The translations under genes and the position numbers were made by a program. 32,427 nt of DNA. Source: Flavobacterium psychrophilum (GTDB lineage Bacteria; Bacteroidota; Bacteroidia; Flavobacteriales; Flavobacteriaceae). The first letter of the stretch is position 1; every line of letters begins with the position of its first letter. Location: contig CALPPS020000018.1 in NCBI GenBank assembly GCA_943325515.2, positions 1 through 32,427 of the forward strand, read 5' to 3'. The notes under the pieces are model-generated. The model saw nothing but the letters and a program-made list of their open reading frames with translations. It was not told the DNA's origin and did no database searches. Below are positions 1-7,681 of this stretch, one piece after another.

Positions 1-1395
1 AAAGGTGAAAATAAACATCATATAGCAGTAATAGGCGATGCTTCTATTGCCAGCGGAATGGCCTTTGAAGGGTTAAATCATGCTGGAGTTACTGATGCTG
101 ATTTATTGGTTATTCTTAACGATAATGCTATTGGTATTGACCCAAGTGTTGGGGCATTAAAAAATTATTTGACTGCTGTTAAAGAAGGGAAAAACCCAAA
201 GCAGAACAATATGATTAAATCCTTAAACTTTGATTATTCTGGTCCAATTGACGGGCATGATTTGCCAACATTAATCAAAGAATTAGAACGGTTAAAAAAA
301 GTAAAAGGCCCTAAGTTTCTTCACATCATCACCACAAAAGGCAAAGGCTTGCAACAAGCCGAAGATGACCAAGTGAAATATCATGCGCCCGGAAAATTTG
401 ATGCTTTAACTGGCAAAATTCATAAAAAATCAGAAGAAAACCTGCCACCAAAATTCCAAGATGTTTTTGGGTTAACTTTAGTTGAATTGGCTAAAAATAA
501 TCGCAATATTATTGGCATTACACCGGCAATGCCCAGCGGTAGTTCGATGAAGTTTATGATGGATGCTTTTCCTGAACGCGCTTTTGATGTGGGTATTGCT
601 GAGCAACATGCCGTAACACTTTCGGCTGGAATGGCGACCCAAGGCATGATTGTTTTCTGCAACATTTATTCAACGTTTCTTCAGCGCGCTTATGACCAAG
701 TGATACACGATGTAGCGTTGCAGAATTTACCGGTAATTTTCTGTTTGGATCGCGCCGGTTTGGTGGGCGAAGATGGTGCAACACATCATGGTGTTTTTGA
801 TTTGGCTTATTTGCGTTGCATTCCAAATATGATTGTGTTTGCTCCAAAAGACGAACTTGATTTACAAAATATTTTATACACCGCTTCGTTGGGATTGAAA
901 CATCCAATAGCCATTCGTTACCCACGTGGTCGAGGAAAAAATGCCGATTGGAAATTCCCAACTGATTTTCAGAAGATAGAAATAGGAAAAGCTTTAAAAC
1001 TTAAAAAAGGTAAAAAAGTAGCCATACTTTCTACAGGAACAATTGCAGAGAATGTAACTAATGCATTAAATGAAATGGAAGATGATGATCATTTTGCCCA
1101 TTATCATTTTGGTTTTGTAAAACCTTTAGATGACAAGAAATTACACAAAATTTGTGATAAATTCTCCACCATTATTACCGTTGAAGATGGTGTTACTACT
1201 GGTGGTTTTGGTAGTGCTGTTCTTGAGTTTGCAGCTAAGAATGATTATATAAACGAGATTTTCCTTTGCGGTGTGCCTGATTATTTTATTGAACACGGTA
1301 CGATTGACGAGTTGCAGCAATTCTGCAACATTGATGTTGATGGGTTGCGATTACTATTCACAGGATTGCTTGAGGAAGAAGAGTACGAAGATTAA
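1..1395 (+). CDS. dxs: 1-deoxy-D-xylulose-5-phosphate synthase, 5' end cut by window
   Basis: DXS condenses pyruvate with glyceraldehyde 3-phosphate, using thiamine diphosphate (TPP), in the first step of the MEP isoprenoid pathway in the cytosol. The reading frame is open from base 1, so the gene starts outside the window; 464 residues are visible. The TPP/Mg region shows GDAS (residues 12-15 of the visible part) and ILNDN. The pyrimidine-binding domain has the catalytic glutamate in GIAEQHA (visible residue 201), followed by the conserved GEDGATHHGVFDLAYLR stretch. A transketolase C-terminal domain follows, ending in an acidic tail (LLEEEEYED). The expected GDG is GDA here. The stop codon overlaps the convergent dgt stop codon by 4 bases, leaving no room for a separate terminator. 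Identification is firm; the N-terminal part is not visible. Confidence 0.96.
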   Translation, partial: KGENKHHIAVIGDASIASGMAFEGLNHAGVTDADLLVILNDNAIGIDPSVGALKNYLTAVKEGKNPKQNNMIKSLNFDYSGPIDGHDLPTLIKELERLKKVKGPKFLHIITTKGKGLQQAEDDQVKYHAPGKFDALTGKIHKKSEENLPPKFQDVFGLTLVELAKNNRNIIGITPAMPSGSSMKFMMDAFPERAFDVGIAEQHAVTLSAGMATQGMIVFCNIYSTFLQRAYDQVIHDVALQNLPVIFCLDRAGLVGEDGATHHGVFDLAYLRCIPNMIVFAPKDELDLQNILYTASLGLKHPIAIRYPRGRGKNADWKFPTDFQKIEIGKALKLKKGKKVAILSTGTIAENVTNALNEMEDDDHFAHYHFGFVKPLDDKKLHKICDKFSTIITVEDGVTTGGFGSAVLEFAAKNDYINEIFLCGVPDYFIEHGTIDELQQFCNIDVDGLRLLFTGLLEEEEYED

Positions 1396-2726
1396 GCCGT
1401 AACAATTTTATGCAACTGCACCGCTTTTCCATCCGTTAACATAGAGATGAAATGACAAATGTGTAACAATCGGTCGTAGAGATTCTCCTTTTCTAGATGG
1501 TGTTTTTCGGGCAAGATTTTCAACAGTAATTTGTCGTAATTCGTGGCTTTTCCCTCGTGATTGTTGTTGTAGGCCGTTATGAATTTATCCAATAATATAT
1601 TGATGATTTGGTAACCCGAAAGTTCTTTTTCGATGACTTCACGGCTTTGGTAAATGTTCTTTACGCTGAGCTTGATAATGTCGTCCATTTGGGCTTTGTA
1701 CTTGCTCTTATCTGTTAAGGCAAAATGGAATTCACCTTTCAGAATTACTTCTTCATTTTCTATAAATACACGAACCGCATCGTTAATAAGATTTCCTATT
1801 GCCAAAGCACGCAAATAACTGATGCGGTCTTCTTTGGTAGTCAGGGTTTGGTATTTTGCAGTATCAATTGTGTCTTTGACGAGTTTAATTAAATATTCCA
1901 AAGCAAAATCTTCGGAAACCAAACCGAGATTGATACCATCTTCAAAATCAATAATGGTATAACAAATATCATCAGCTGCTTCGACCAAAAAAGCCAACGG
2001 ATGGCGTTCGTAACCAATATCTTCTCCTGTTTTATTGGAAATCATGCCCAGTTCTTCGGCTACTTCTTTAAAGAAGTCCTTATCCGATTGGAAGAAACCA
2101 TATTTTTTATCGGCTATGTTTTTGGTTGGTTTTTTGGGTAAACTTTCTTTGGGATATTTGGTAAAAGCACCAAGCGTAGCATAAGACAAACGCAAACTTC
2201 CTTCAATGCCTGGACGTGAACTTGTCAACACCGAAAAACCATTAGCATTGCCTTCAAAATCGATTAAATCTTGCCATTGTTTTGGACTGAGTTGGTCTTT
2301 GTATTGTTGTCCTTTACCAATAGAAAAATATTCGCCAATAGCCTTCTCTCCTGAATGTCCAAATGGAGGATTGCCAATATCATGAGCCAAAGCTGCTGCT
2401 GCCACTATAGCTCCAAAATCATTCATGTGATACCCATGAATTTCTTTGAGATGCGGGTATTTTTCTATTATTTTTTTTCCCACTAATCTACCTATGGAAC
2501 GACCAACAACCGAAACTTCCAAACTGTGAGTTAGCCTTGTATGCACAAAATCAGTTTTAGACAATGGAATAACTTGAGTTTTATCTTGTAAACTACGAAA
2601 AGCAGACGAAAAGATAATTCTGTCGTAATCAACTTCAAAGCCGAGACGCGTGTCGTCTTGTTCTATGCGGAGCCTTTTGCTAGTATCGCCTTGGCGTTTT
2701 AGAGATAAAAGTTGTTCCCAGGTCAT
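1392..2726 (-). CDS. dgt: deoxyguanosinetriphosphate triphosphohydrolase (dNTPase, HD superfamily)
   Basis: Dgt hydrolyses dGTP or other dNTPs to the deoxynucleoside and triphosphate, trimming cytosolic dNTP pools. At 444 aa it has the usual length. The HD-domain metal ligands are visible: His67 in RLTHS, His115-Asp116 in LAHDIGNPPFGHSGE, and an Asp pair at 252-253 in EAADDICYTI. The N-terminal FRSLQDKTQV stretch is characteristic of the family. The ATG at 2724-2726 fits the family N-terminus (MTWEQLLS). A -7 box lies 44 bases upstream. The gene converges on dxs with a 4-base overlap. The other nucleotide genes in the window (nrdA, nrdB, comEB, tdk) are separate transcription units. Substrate preference among dNTPs cannot be read from sequence. 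Confidence 0.95.
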   Translation of the reverse strand: MTWEQLLSLKRQGDTSKRLRIEQDDTRLGFEVDYDRIIFSSAFRSLQDKTQVIPLSKTDFVHTRLTHSLEVSVVGRSIGRLVGKKIIEKYPHLKEIHGYHMNDFGAIVAAAALAHDIGNPPFGHSGEKAIGEYFSIGKGQQYKDQLSPKQWQDLIDFEGNANGFSVLTSSRPGIEGSLRLSYATLGAFTKYPKESLPKKPTKNIADKKYGFFQSDKDFFKEVAEELGMISNKTGEDIGYERHPLAFLVEAADDICYTIIDFEDGINLGLVSEDFALEYLIKLVKDTIDTAKYQTLTTKEDRISYLRALAIGNLINDAVRVFIENEEVILKGEFHFALTDKSKYKAQMDDIIKLSVKNIYQSREVIEKELSGYQIINILLDKFITAYNNNHEGKATNYDKLLLKILPEKHHLEKENLYDRLLHICHFISMLTDGKAVQLHKIVTA

Positions 2727-2769
2727 ATTGATTTAAGATTTAGGAATTGTAGAATTAGGATTTATAAAT

Positions 2770-2777
2770 CAAAGATA
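2770..2777 (-). promoter_or_regulatory. -7 promoter box for dgt
   Basis: The minus strand reads TATCTTTG, an exact match to the Bacteroidetes -7 consensus TAnnTTTG, 43 bases before the dgt start codon. The nearest TTTG (-33 type) is 25 bases further upstream, slightly too far, so only the -7 half is well supported. Confidence 0.45.
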
Positions 2778-2909
2778 CATTTATTTTAAATCTTTTTTCA
2801 TGCAAATACTATTGGCAACGCTTTACCTCTTTGTATAGACAAAATATAGGCGCTTTTTTTGGCTACTTTGGGTACAAATTCTTCCTTATTCGAAGTGGTT
2901 TTGAGGAGT

Positions 2910-3425
2910 TCAATTATCACTATTATCATTTTCATTTAGTGTCGAAGCATAAAATAAACGTTTCTTTTCTGCTAGTAATTTTTTGTTCACCACATAGGTT
3001 TTTGAAATGGTGTCGTGCCAACCTCTCCCTGAAATGCCTAAAAATGAAAAAGCATTAAATGGAATTAAGCGACATAAGGAACGAATTAAAATGGTTTCGT
3101 GGTTGGGTTTTTCACCATTTTCATCCACTACTATGGTTTGGGTGAAATATTTACCAACCGTTCTTGCTGTAAATATTTCACAAATATTGTAATACAATAA
3201 AGCAATGCTTGTTGTAATGGTATATTGCAAAATAGTATTGGTTCCTAAATTATTTATAAAGGCCTTTTCTCTAGTAGCTTCTATATTGGCAGCGATGAAA
3301 ACTAGCAAAATAAAAAACAATAGGAGTTCCATCAGTGTATCAATCAATAAATTCAAAAAGCGTTGACTGAGTGAAGCATAAATGTCTTGAGAAACATAAA
3401 ATTGTCTTTTACTATTATCTTGCAT
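2910..3425 (-). CDS. RDD family membrane protein
   Basis: This is a 171-aa integral membrane protein. The RDD signature appears as SQRFLNLLIDTL, with Arg22 and Asp29 at the start of the first membrane segment (about residues 25-48). A second segment lies near residues 62-82, and a third short hydrophobic stretch near 125-135 precedes the basic C-terminal part. RDD proteins are poorly characterised; some have been linked to ion or proton transport. The start codon lies 8 bases after the stop codon of the small gene upstream, so the two form an operon. Downstream is an AT-rich 183-bp spacer before dgt. The family call is good; no specific function can be given. Confidence 0.82.
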   Translation of the reverse strand: MQDNSKRQFYVSQDIYASLSQRFLNLLIDTLMELLLFFILLVFIAANIEATREKAFINNLGTNTILQYTITTSIALLYYNICEIFTARTVGKYFTQTIVVDENGEKPNHETILIRSLCRLIPFNAFSFLGISGRGWHDTISKTYVVNKKLLAEKKRLFYASTLNENDNSDN

Positions 3426-3433
3426 AGTTATTT

Positions 3434-3655
3434 TTATTCCTTTTGGTTAGCCAAAAAGAAATTTCTCGATTTCTTTGGATATTGATTGTAACTTTTGTCG
3501 CTTGGATTTGCAATTACCGACTTGATATTGATTTCATCTCCGAGTTTGAAACCAGCTTCAGTGTATTTATAATCCAATAAATATTCACCACAAAAATAGT
3601 TGCCATTTTGGTCTTTTTCTATGATGCCGGTATACACTCCTTTTTCTTTTGACAT
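3434..3655 (-). CDS. small conserved hypothetical protein, 73 aa
   Basis: This is a short soluble protein starting MSKEKGVYTG, without signal peptide or membrane segment. I do not recognise a domain; the GxYxGIIEKDQNGNYFCGEYLLDYKY stretch has the alternating pattern of a small beta-barrel fold. An in-frame ATG exists at 3706, but I chose 3655 for two reasons. The nrdA terminator hairpin (3696-3717) would overlap the longer version. A well-spaced promoter (TTG, 20 bases, TACTTTTG at 3676-3706) sits directly before 3655. The stop codon is 8 bases before the RDD gene, so the two are co-transcribed. Function unknown. Confidence 0.7.
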   Translation of the reverse strand: MSKEKGVYTGIIEKDQNGNYFCGEYLLDYKYTEAGFKLGDEINIKSVIANPSDKSYNQYPKKSRNFFLANQKE

Positions 3656-3675
3656 GATGCTTATATTAATGTTCT

Positions 3676-3706
3676 CAAAAGTAGTTAAAATGAAAACAGC
3701 CATCAA
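3676..3706 (-). promoter_or_regulatory. promoter of the small protein-RDD operon
   Basis: The minus strand carries TTG at 3704-3706, then a 20-base spacer, then TACTTTTG at 3676-3683. Both elements and the spacing fit the Bacteroidetes promoter (TTG / TAnnTTTG). The start codon follows 20 bases after the -7 box. The -33 TTG overlaps the loop of the nrdA terminator hairpin. Confidence 0.65.
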
Positions 3707-3717
3707 GTGATAGCTGT
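3692..3717 (-). terminator. intrinsic terminator of nrdA
   Basis: On the minus strand ACAGCTATC and GATGGCTGT form a 9-bp stem (one G-U pair) closed by the loop ACTT, followed by TTTTCATTTT. It starts 36 bases after the nrdA stop codon, where a Rho-independent terminator is expected. Confidence 0.75.
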
Positions 3718-3753
3718 ATTTCTTTATTTTAAATTCTGTACTCTATTTTCAAA

Positions 3754-6186
3754 TTAAGAACCACACATTTCACAATCATCTCCACCAGTTCCTGCAGCGT
3801 TTCTTGCTCTTTCTACCATTGCGGCAAAATCTTCCGCGGTCATTTCTCCGTTTTCAACTGGCGCTACAACTTCTACTGCTACAGCAGCTGGTTTGTCTAT
3901 TATGGCAGGTTCTGCTGTTTTATCGTTGTTCAGCGTAAATTTGATAGCATCAACAGCCGCTTTAGTTCTTAAGTAATACATACCTGTTTTTAAGCCGCTT
4001 TTCCATGCGTAGAAATGCATCGAAGTCAATTTAGCATAATTGGCATCTTGCATAAATAAGTTCAACGATTGTGATTGGTCAATGAAATAACCTCTGTGAC
4101 GCGACATATCAATTATATCTTTCATAGACATTTCCCAAACAGTTTTGTATAGTTCTTTTAAATCATCCGGAATATTCAAACCTTGAACCGAACCATTTTC
4201 TCTCATTAATTCTTGTTTCAATTCTTCTGTCCACAAACCAAGATTTACAAGGTCTTCTAATAGATGTTTGTTAACCACAATAAACTCTCCAGATAATACA
4301 CGACGAGTATATATGTTAGAAGTATAAGGTTCGAAAGCTTCGTTATTACCTAAAATCTGAGAAGTAGAAGCGGTTGGCATTGGTGCTACCAATAACGAGT
4401 TTCTCACTCCATGTTTTACCACTTGTTTTCTTAATGAAGCCCAATCCCATCTTCCTGATAATTCCTCATCTTTGATGTTCCAAAGGTTGTGTTGAAATAA
4501 TCCTTCTGAAATTGGCGAACCTTTAAAGCTTGAATAGGGTCCTTCTTCTTTTGCCATTTCCATAGATGCGGTTACAGCGGCAAAGTATAAAGTTTCGAAT
4601 ATTTCTTGGTTTAATTGTTTAGCTTCATCACTAGTAAATGGCATTCTTAATAAAATGAAAGCATCTGCTAAACCTTGTACACCCAATCCCACAGGACGAT
4701 GACGCATATTAGAGTTTTCTGCTTCTTTTACTGGATAGTAATTTCTATCGATTACTTTATTTAAGTTTCGTGTAACTCGCTTAGTCACATTGAATAACAA
4801 TTCGTGGTTGAATTGTCCGTTATCAATAAACATAGGTAAGGAAATTGAAGCCAAATTACAAACTGCAATTTCATCTTCAGAAGTATACTCCATGATTTCA
4901 GTGCACAAGTTAGACGAACGTATAGTCCCCAAATTCTTTTGGTTTGATTTTCTATTCGCTGCATCTTTATACAACATGTATGGTGTTCCCGTTTCGATTT
5001 GTGATTCTAAGATTTTCTCCCAAAGTTCACGAGCTCTAACTGTCTTTCTTCCTTTTCCTTGTGCTTCGTAAGAAGTATATAATGCTTCAAATTCGTCTCC
5101 GTAAACATCATATAAACCTGGACATTCGTTAGGACACATTAAAGTCCAATGTATGTCTTGCTCTACGCGCTTCATAAATAAATCGGATGTCCACATTGCG
5201 AAGAATAAGTCACGTGCACGCATTTCTTCTTTACCAGTATTCTTTTTTAAATCTAAGAATTCAAAAATATCAGCATGCCAAGTTTCCAGATAAATAGCGA
5301 AACTTCCTTTACGTTTTCCACCACCTTGATCTACATAACGTGCTGTGTCATTGAACACACGCAACATCGGAACAATTCCGTTTGAGGTACCGTTTGTCCC
5401 ACGAATATAAGATCCAGTTGCGCGCACGTTGTGAATTGATAAGCCAATTCCACCTGCCGATTGTGAAATTTTTGCCGTTGATTTCAACGTGTCATAAATT
5501 CCATCAATGCTATCATCTTTCATGGATAACAAGAAACAGGATGACATTTGTGGTTTTGGAGTTCCAGCATTGAATAAGGTTGGGGTAGCATGTGTGAAGA
5601 ATTTTTTCGACATTAAGTCGTAGGTCTCAATAACAGCATCTAAATCGTTTAAATGGATTCCAACCGAAACACGCATCAACATATGTTGTGGACGCTCCAC
5701 GATTTTTCCATTGATTTTTAATAAATAGGAGCGTTCTAATGTTTTGAAACCGAAGTAATCGTAATTGAAATCACGATTATATATGATATGAGAGTTTAAA
5801 AACGCTGCGTTTTCTTGAATTACGTTATGTACTTCTTCTGAAAGTAATGGAGCTTTTTGATTGGTTCTAGGATTTACATAAAAATACATTTCGCTCATCG
5901 TTTCTGAGAACGATTTGTTGGTGTTTTTATGTAAATTTGAAATCGCTATTCTTGCCGCTAACTGAGCATAATCAGGATGTGCAATGGTCATGGAAGCGGC
6001 TGTTTCTGCGGCTAGATTATCTAATTCTGACGTAGTAACACCATCATATAATCCTTCAATTACTCTCATTGCCACTTTTACAGCATCTACCAAATCGTTT
6101 AAACCATAGCATAGTTTTTTAATTCTATCCGTGATTTTGTCGAACATTACTGGCTCTTTGTGGCCATCTCTTTTTACTACGTACAT
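3754..6186 (-). CDS. nrdA: class I ribonucleoside-diphosphate reductase, alpha subunit
   Basis: NrdA reduces ribonucleoside diphosphates to dNDPs together with NrdB in the cytosol. The protein is 810 aa. An N-terminal ATP-cone domain ([18 protein letters not shown], roughly residues 1-90) points to dATP/ATP allosteric control. Active-site residues are present: Cys217 in MSSCF, Asn426, Cys428 and Glu430 in SSNLCTEI, and Cys443 in AVCNLAS. The C-terminal CEMC pair (Cys805, Cys808) is the thioredoxin/glutaredoxin-reducible swinging arm. The YYLRTKAA motif holds the paired tyrosines of the radical-transfer path. About residues 765-795 form an Ala/Val/Glu-rich linker before the Cys tail. nrdB lies 198 bp upstream on the same strand, so an nrdB-nrdA operon is likely. 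A good terminator follows. Confidence 0.97.
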   Translation of the reverse strand: MYVVKRDGHKEPVMFDKITDRIKKLCYGLNDLVDAVKVAMRVIEGLYDGVTTSELDNLAAETAASMTIAHPDYAQLAARIAISNLHKNTNKSFSETMSEMYFYVNPRTNQKAPLLSEEVHNVIQENAAFLNSHIIYNRDFNYDYFGFKTLERSYLLKINGKIVERPQHMLMRVSVGIHLNDLDAVIETYDLMSKKFFTHATPTLFNAGTPKPQMSSCFLLSMKDDSIDGIYDTLKSTAKISQSAGGIGLSIHNVRATGSYIRGTNGTSNGIVPMLRVFNDTARYVDQGGGKRKGSFAIYLETWHADIFEFLDLKKNTGKEEMRARDLFFAMWTSDLFMKRVEQDIHWTLMCPNECPGLYDVYGDEFEALYTSYEAQGKGRKTVRARELWEKILESQIETGTPYMLYKDAANRKSNQKNLGTIRSSNLCTEIMEYTSEDEIAVCNLASISLPMFIDNGQFNHELLFNVTKRVTRNLNKVIDRNYYPVKEAENSNMRHRPVGLGVQGLADAFILLRMPFTSDEAKQLNQEIFETLYFAAVTASMEMAKEEGPYSSFKGSPISEGLFQHNLWNIKDEELSGRWDWASLRKQVVKHGVRNSLLVAPMPTASTSQILGNNEAFEPYTSNIYTRRVLSGEFIVVNKHLLEDLVNLGLWTEELKQELMRENGSVQGLNIPDDLKELYKTVWEMSMKDIIDMSRHRGYFIDQSQSLNLFMQDANYAKLTSMHFYAWKSGLKTGMYYLRTKAAVDAIKFTLNNDKTAEPAIIDKPAAVAVEVVAPVENGEMTAEDFAAMVERARNAAGTGGDDCEMCGS

Positions 6187-6241
6187 AATTTTTGTTTTTT
6201 GTGAAATAGAAAATCCCTTCCCTATTTCGGTTTATTTGTAT

Positions 6242-6387
6242 TAATTTGAAAATTTGGTAATTTGAAGTTTTGAAAATTAATTTTCAGCAAAAATTCAAAT
6301 CTTATTTTCTTTGAAATCTGAAGATTTTAATATTTTCAATGCTTTGTCGGCATTTTCAAATTTCCTAATCTTCAAATTTTCAAATTA
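6242..6387. repeat. inverted repeat in the nrdB-nrdA spacer
   Basis: The 15-base sequence TAATTTGAAAATTTG at 6242-6256 returns as an exact inverted copy at 6373-6387, overlapping the nrdB stop codon. Between them are further degenerate copies of AATTTGAAAATT-like units. The 146-bp stretch accounts for most of the 198-bp spacer. It may fold as a long hairpin in the nrdBA mRNA or be an interspersed intergenic repeat; the sequence alone cannot decide. Confidence 0.6.
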
Positions 6388-7362
6388 GAAATCGGCGTCG
6401 AAAGTAATTTTACTTGCTTCCGAATCGGTGTTCATTACACCTGCTTTTTGGTATTCTGCCACACGTTTTTCAAAGAAATTAGTTTTTCCTTGTAACGAAA
6501 TCATATCCATAAAATCAAACGGATTGCTAGAGTTATACATGCGTTTGCATCCTAATTCTACTAGTAATCTATCTGCAACAAATTCTAAATACTGTGTCAT
6601 CAAAGTAGCATTCATTCCTATCAAACTCACAGGTAATGATTCAGTTATAAACTCTCTTTCGATATTTAGAGCATCCGTAATTATTTCGGTAATTCTGGCT
6701 TTGGACACTTTATTCACCAAATGGTGGTTATGCAAATGCACAGCAAAGTCGCAGTGAACGCCTTCGTCGCGAGAAATTAACTCATTTGAAAATGTTAATC
6801 CTGGCATTAAACCACGCTTTTTCAACCAGTAAATAGAACAGAATGCTCCAGAAAAAAAGATGCCTTCTACGGCTGCAAAAGCAATTAATCTTTCGGCAAA
6901 GGAGTCAGATGCTATCCATTTCAAAGCCCACTCTGCTTTTTTCTTGATAGCTGGAAAAACTTCTAAAGCATTAAATAATTGTGCTTTCTCTGCTTCGTCT
7001 TTTACATAGGTATCTATTAATAACGAATACGTTTCGCTATGAATATTTTCCATCATAATTTGAAAACCATAAAAGAATTTTGCTTCTGGATATTGCACTT
7101 CATTTACGAAGTTTTCAGCTAAGTTTTCGTTTACGATACCGTCAGAAGCAGCAAAAAATGCCAAAATATGTTTGATAAAATATTTTTCTTCGTTATTTAG
7201 TTTATTTTCCCAATCAGACAAATCTTGGTGCAAATCAATTTCTTCAGCTGTCCAAAAACTAGCTTCCATTTTTTTATACCATTCCCAAATGTCTTGGTGT
7301 TTGATAGGAAAAATCACGAAGCGATCTTTGTTTTCTTTTAAAATTGGTTCGATAGTTGCCAT
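6385..7362 (-). CDS. nrdB: class I ribonucleoside-diphosphate reductase, beta subunit
   Basis: NrdB holds the dinuclear metal centre and radical that start catalysis in NrdA. The 325-aa protein resembles the eukaryote-type R2 ([38 protein letters not shown]). Predicted metal ligands are Asp43, Glu105, His108, Glu166, Glu200 and His203. The radical tyrosine is kept as Tyr112, so a tyrosyl-radical enzyme is expected rather than a Tyr-less Mn/Fe type. The C-terminus ends [10 protein letters not shown]; an acidic-aromatic tail of this kind docks on NrdA. The ATG at 7360-7362 gives the expected N-terminus. It is the first gene of the likely nrdBA operon. A 319-bp gene-free region lies upstream. 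Confidence 0.97.
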   Translation of the reverse strand: MATIEPILKENKDRFVIFPIKHQDIWEWYKKMEASFWTAEEIDLHQDLSDWENKLNNEEKYFIKHILAFFAASDGIVNENLAENFVNEVQYPEAKFFYGFQIMMENIHSETYSLLIDTYVKDEAEKAQLFNALEVFPAIKKKAEWALKWIASDSFAERLIAFAAVEGIFFSGAFCSIYWLKKRGLMPGLTFSNELISRDEGVHCDFAVHLHNHHLVNKVSKARITEIITDALNIEREFITESLPVSLIGMNATLMTQYLEFVADRLLVELGCKRMYNSSNPFDFMDMISLQGKTNFFEKRVAEYQKAGVMNTDSEASKITFDADF

Positions 7363-7681
7363 ATTGAATTTGTTTTGGAATTTAAGTCGATTTTTATTTA
7401 AATCTGTATTTTACAAAGATTGTCAAATGAAATGTAATAAGAAAGTTAAACTTATTCACAATAGGCTCTAGTTTTTAACAAATTAAGACTTTTGGCGTAA
7501 GTTTAATTTATTTTTTAATTTACTGTAAATCAGTATTTTAAAAAAATTAAAGATTAAAAAAAGCCCCAAAAATAAGGAGGTTAAGAATTTACTGATGCTA
7601 AAATTTTACCTTTTTTAATATTCTGAAAACAGATTTTTTAGACCTAAAAATACACCGTTTTGACCTAAAAATTAATTTAAA
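7363..7681. other. gene-free region upstream of nrdB
   Basis: No credible ORF lies here. It separates the 3' end of the outer-membrane protein gene from nrdB, so it holds the nrdBA promoter region. Visible elements are a palindrome TACTGTAAATCAGTA (7521-7535); a second AATTTACTG copy at 7586-7594; two direct copies of GACCTAAAAAT at 7641-7651 and 7662-7672, exactly 21 bases apart; and a possible minus-strand -7 box TATTTTTG at 7567-7574. A near match to the -7 box (AATCTTTG, 7414-7421) is closer to the gene. I see no clear terminator for the upstream gene. Confidence 0.5.

Noticed and set aside
554..961. 135-aa minus-strand ORF inside dxs
   Set aside because: It lies entirely opposite the conserved transketolase core of dxs and has no recognisable domain.
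2831..3058. 75-aa plus-strand ORF in the dgt-RDD spacer
   Set aside because: Much of it runs antisense through the end of the RDD gene, and its composition is Phe/Lys-rich as expected of AT-rich noncoding DNA. No promoter or conserved motif.
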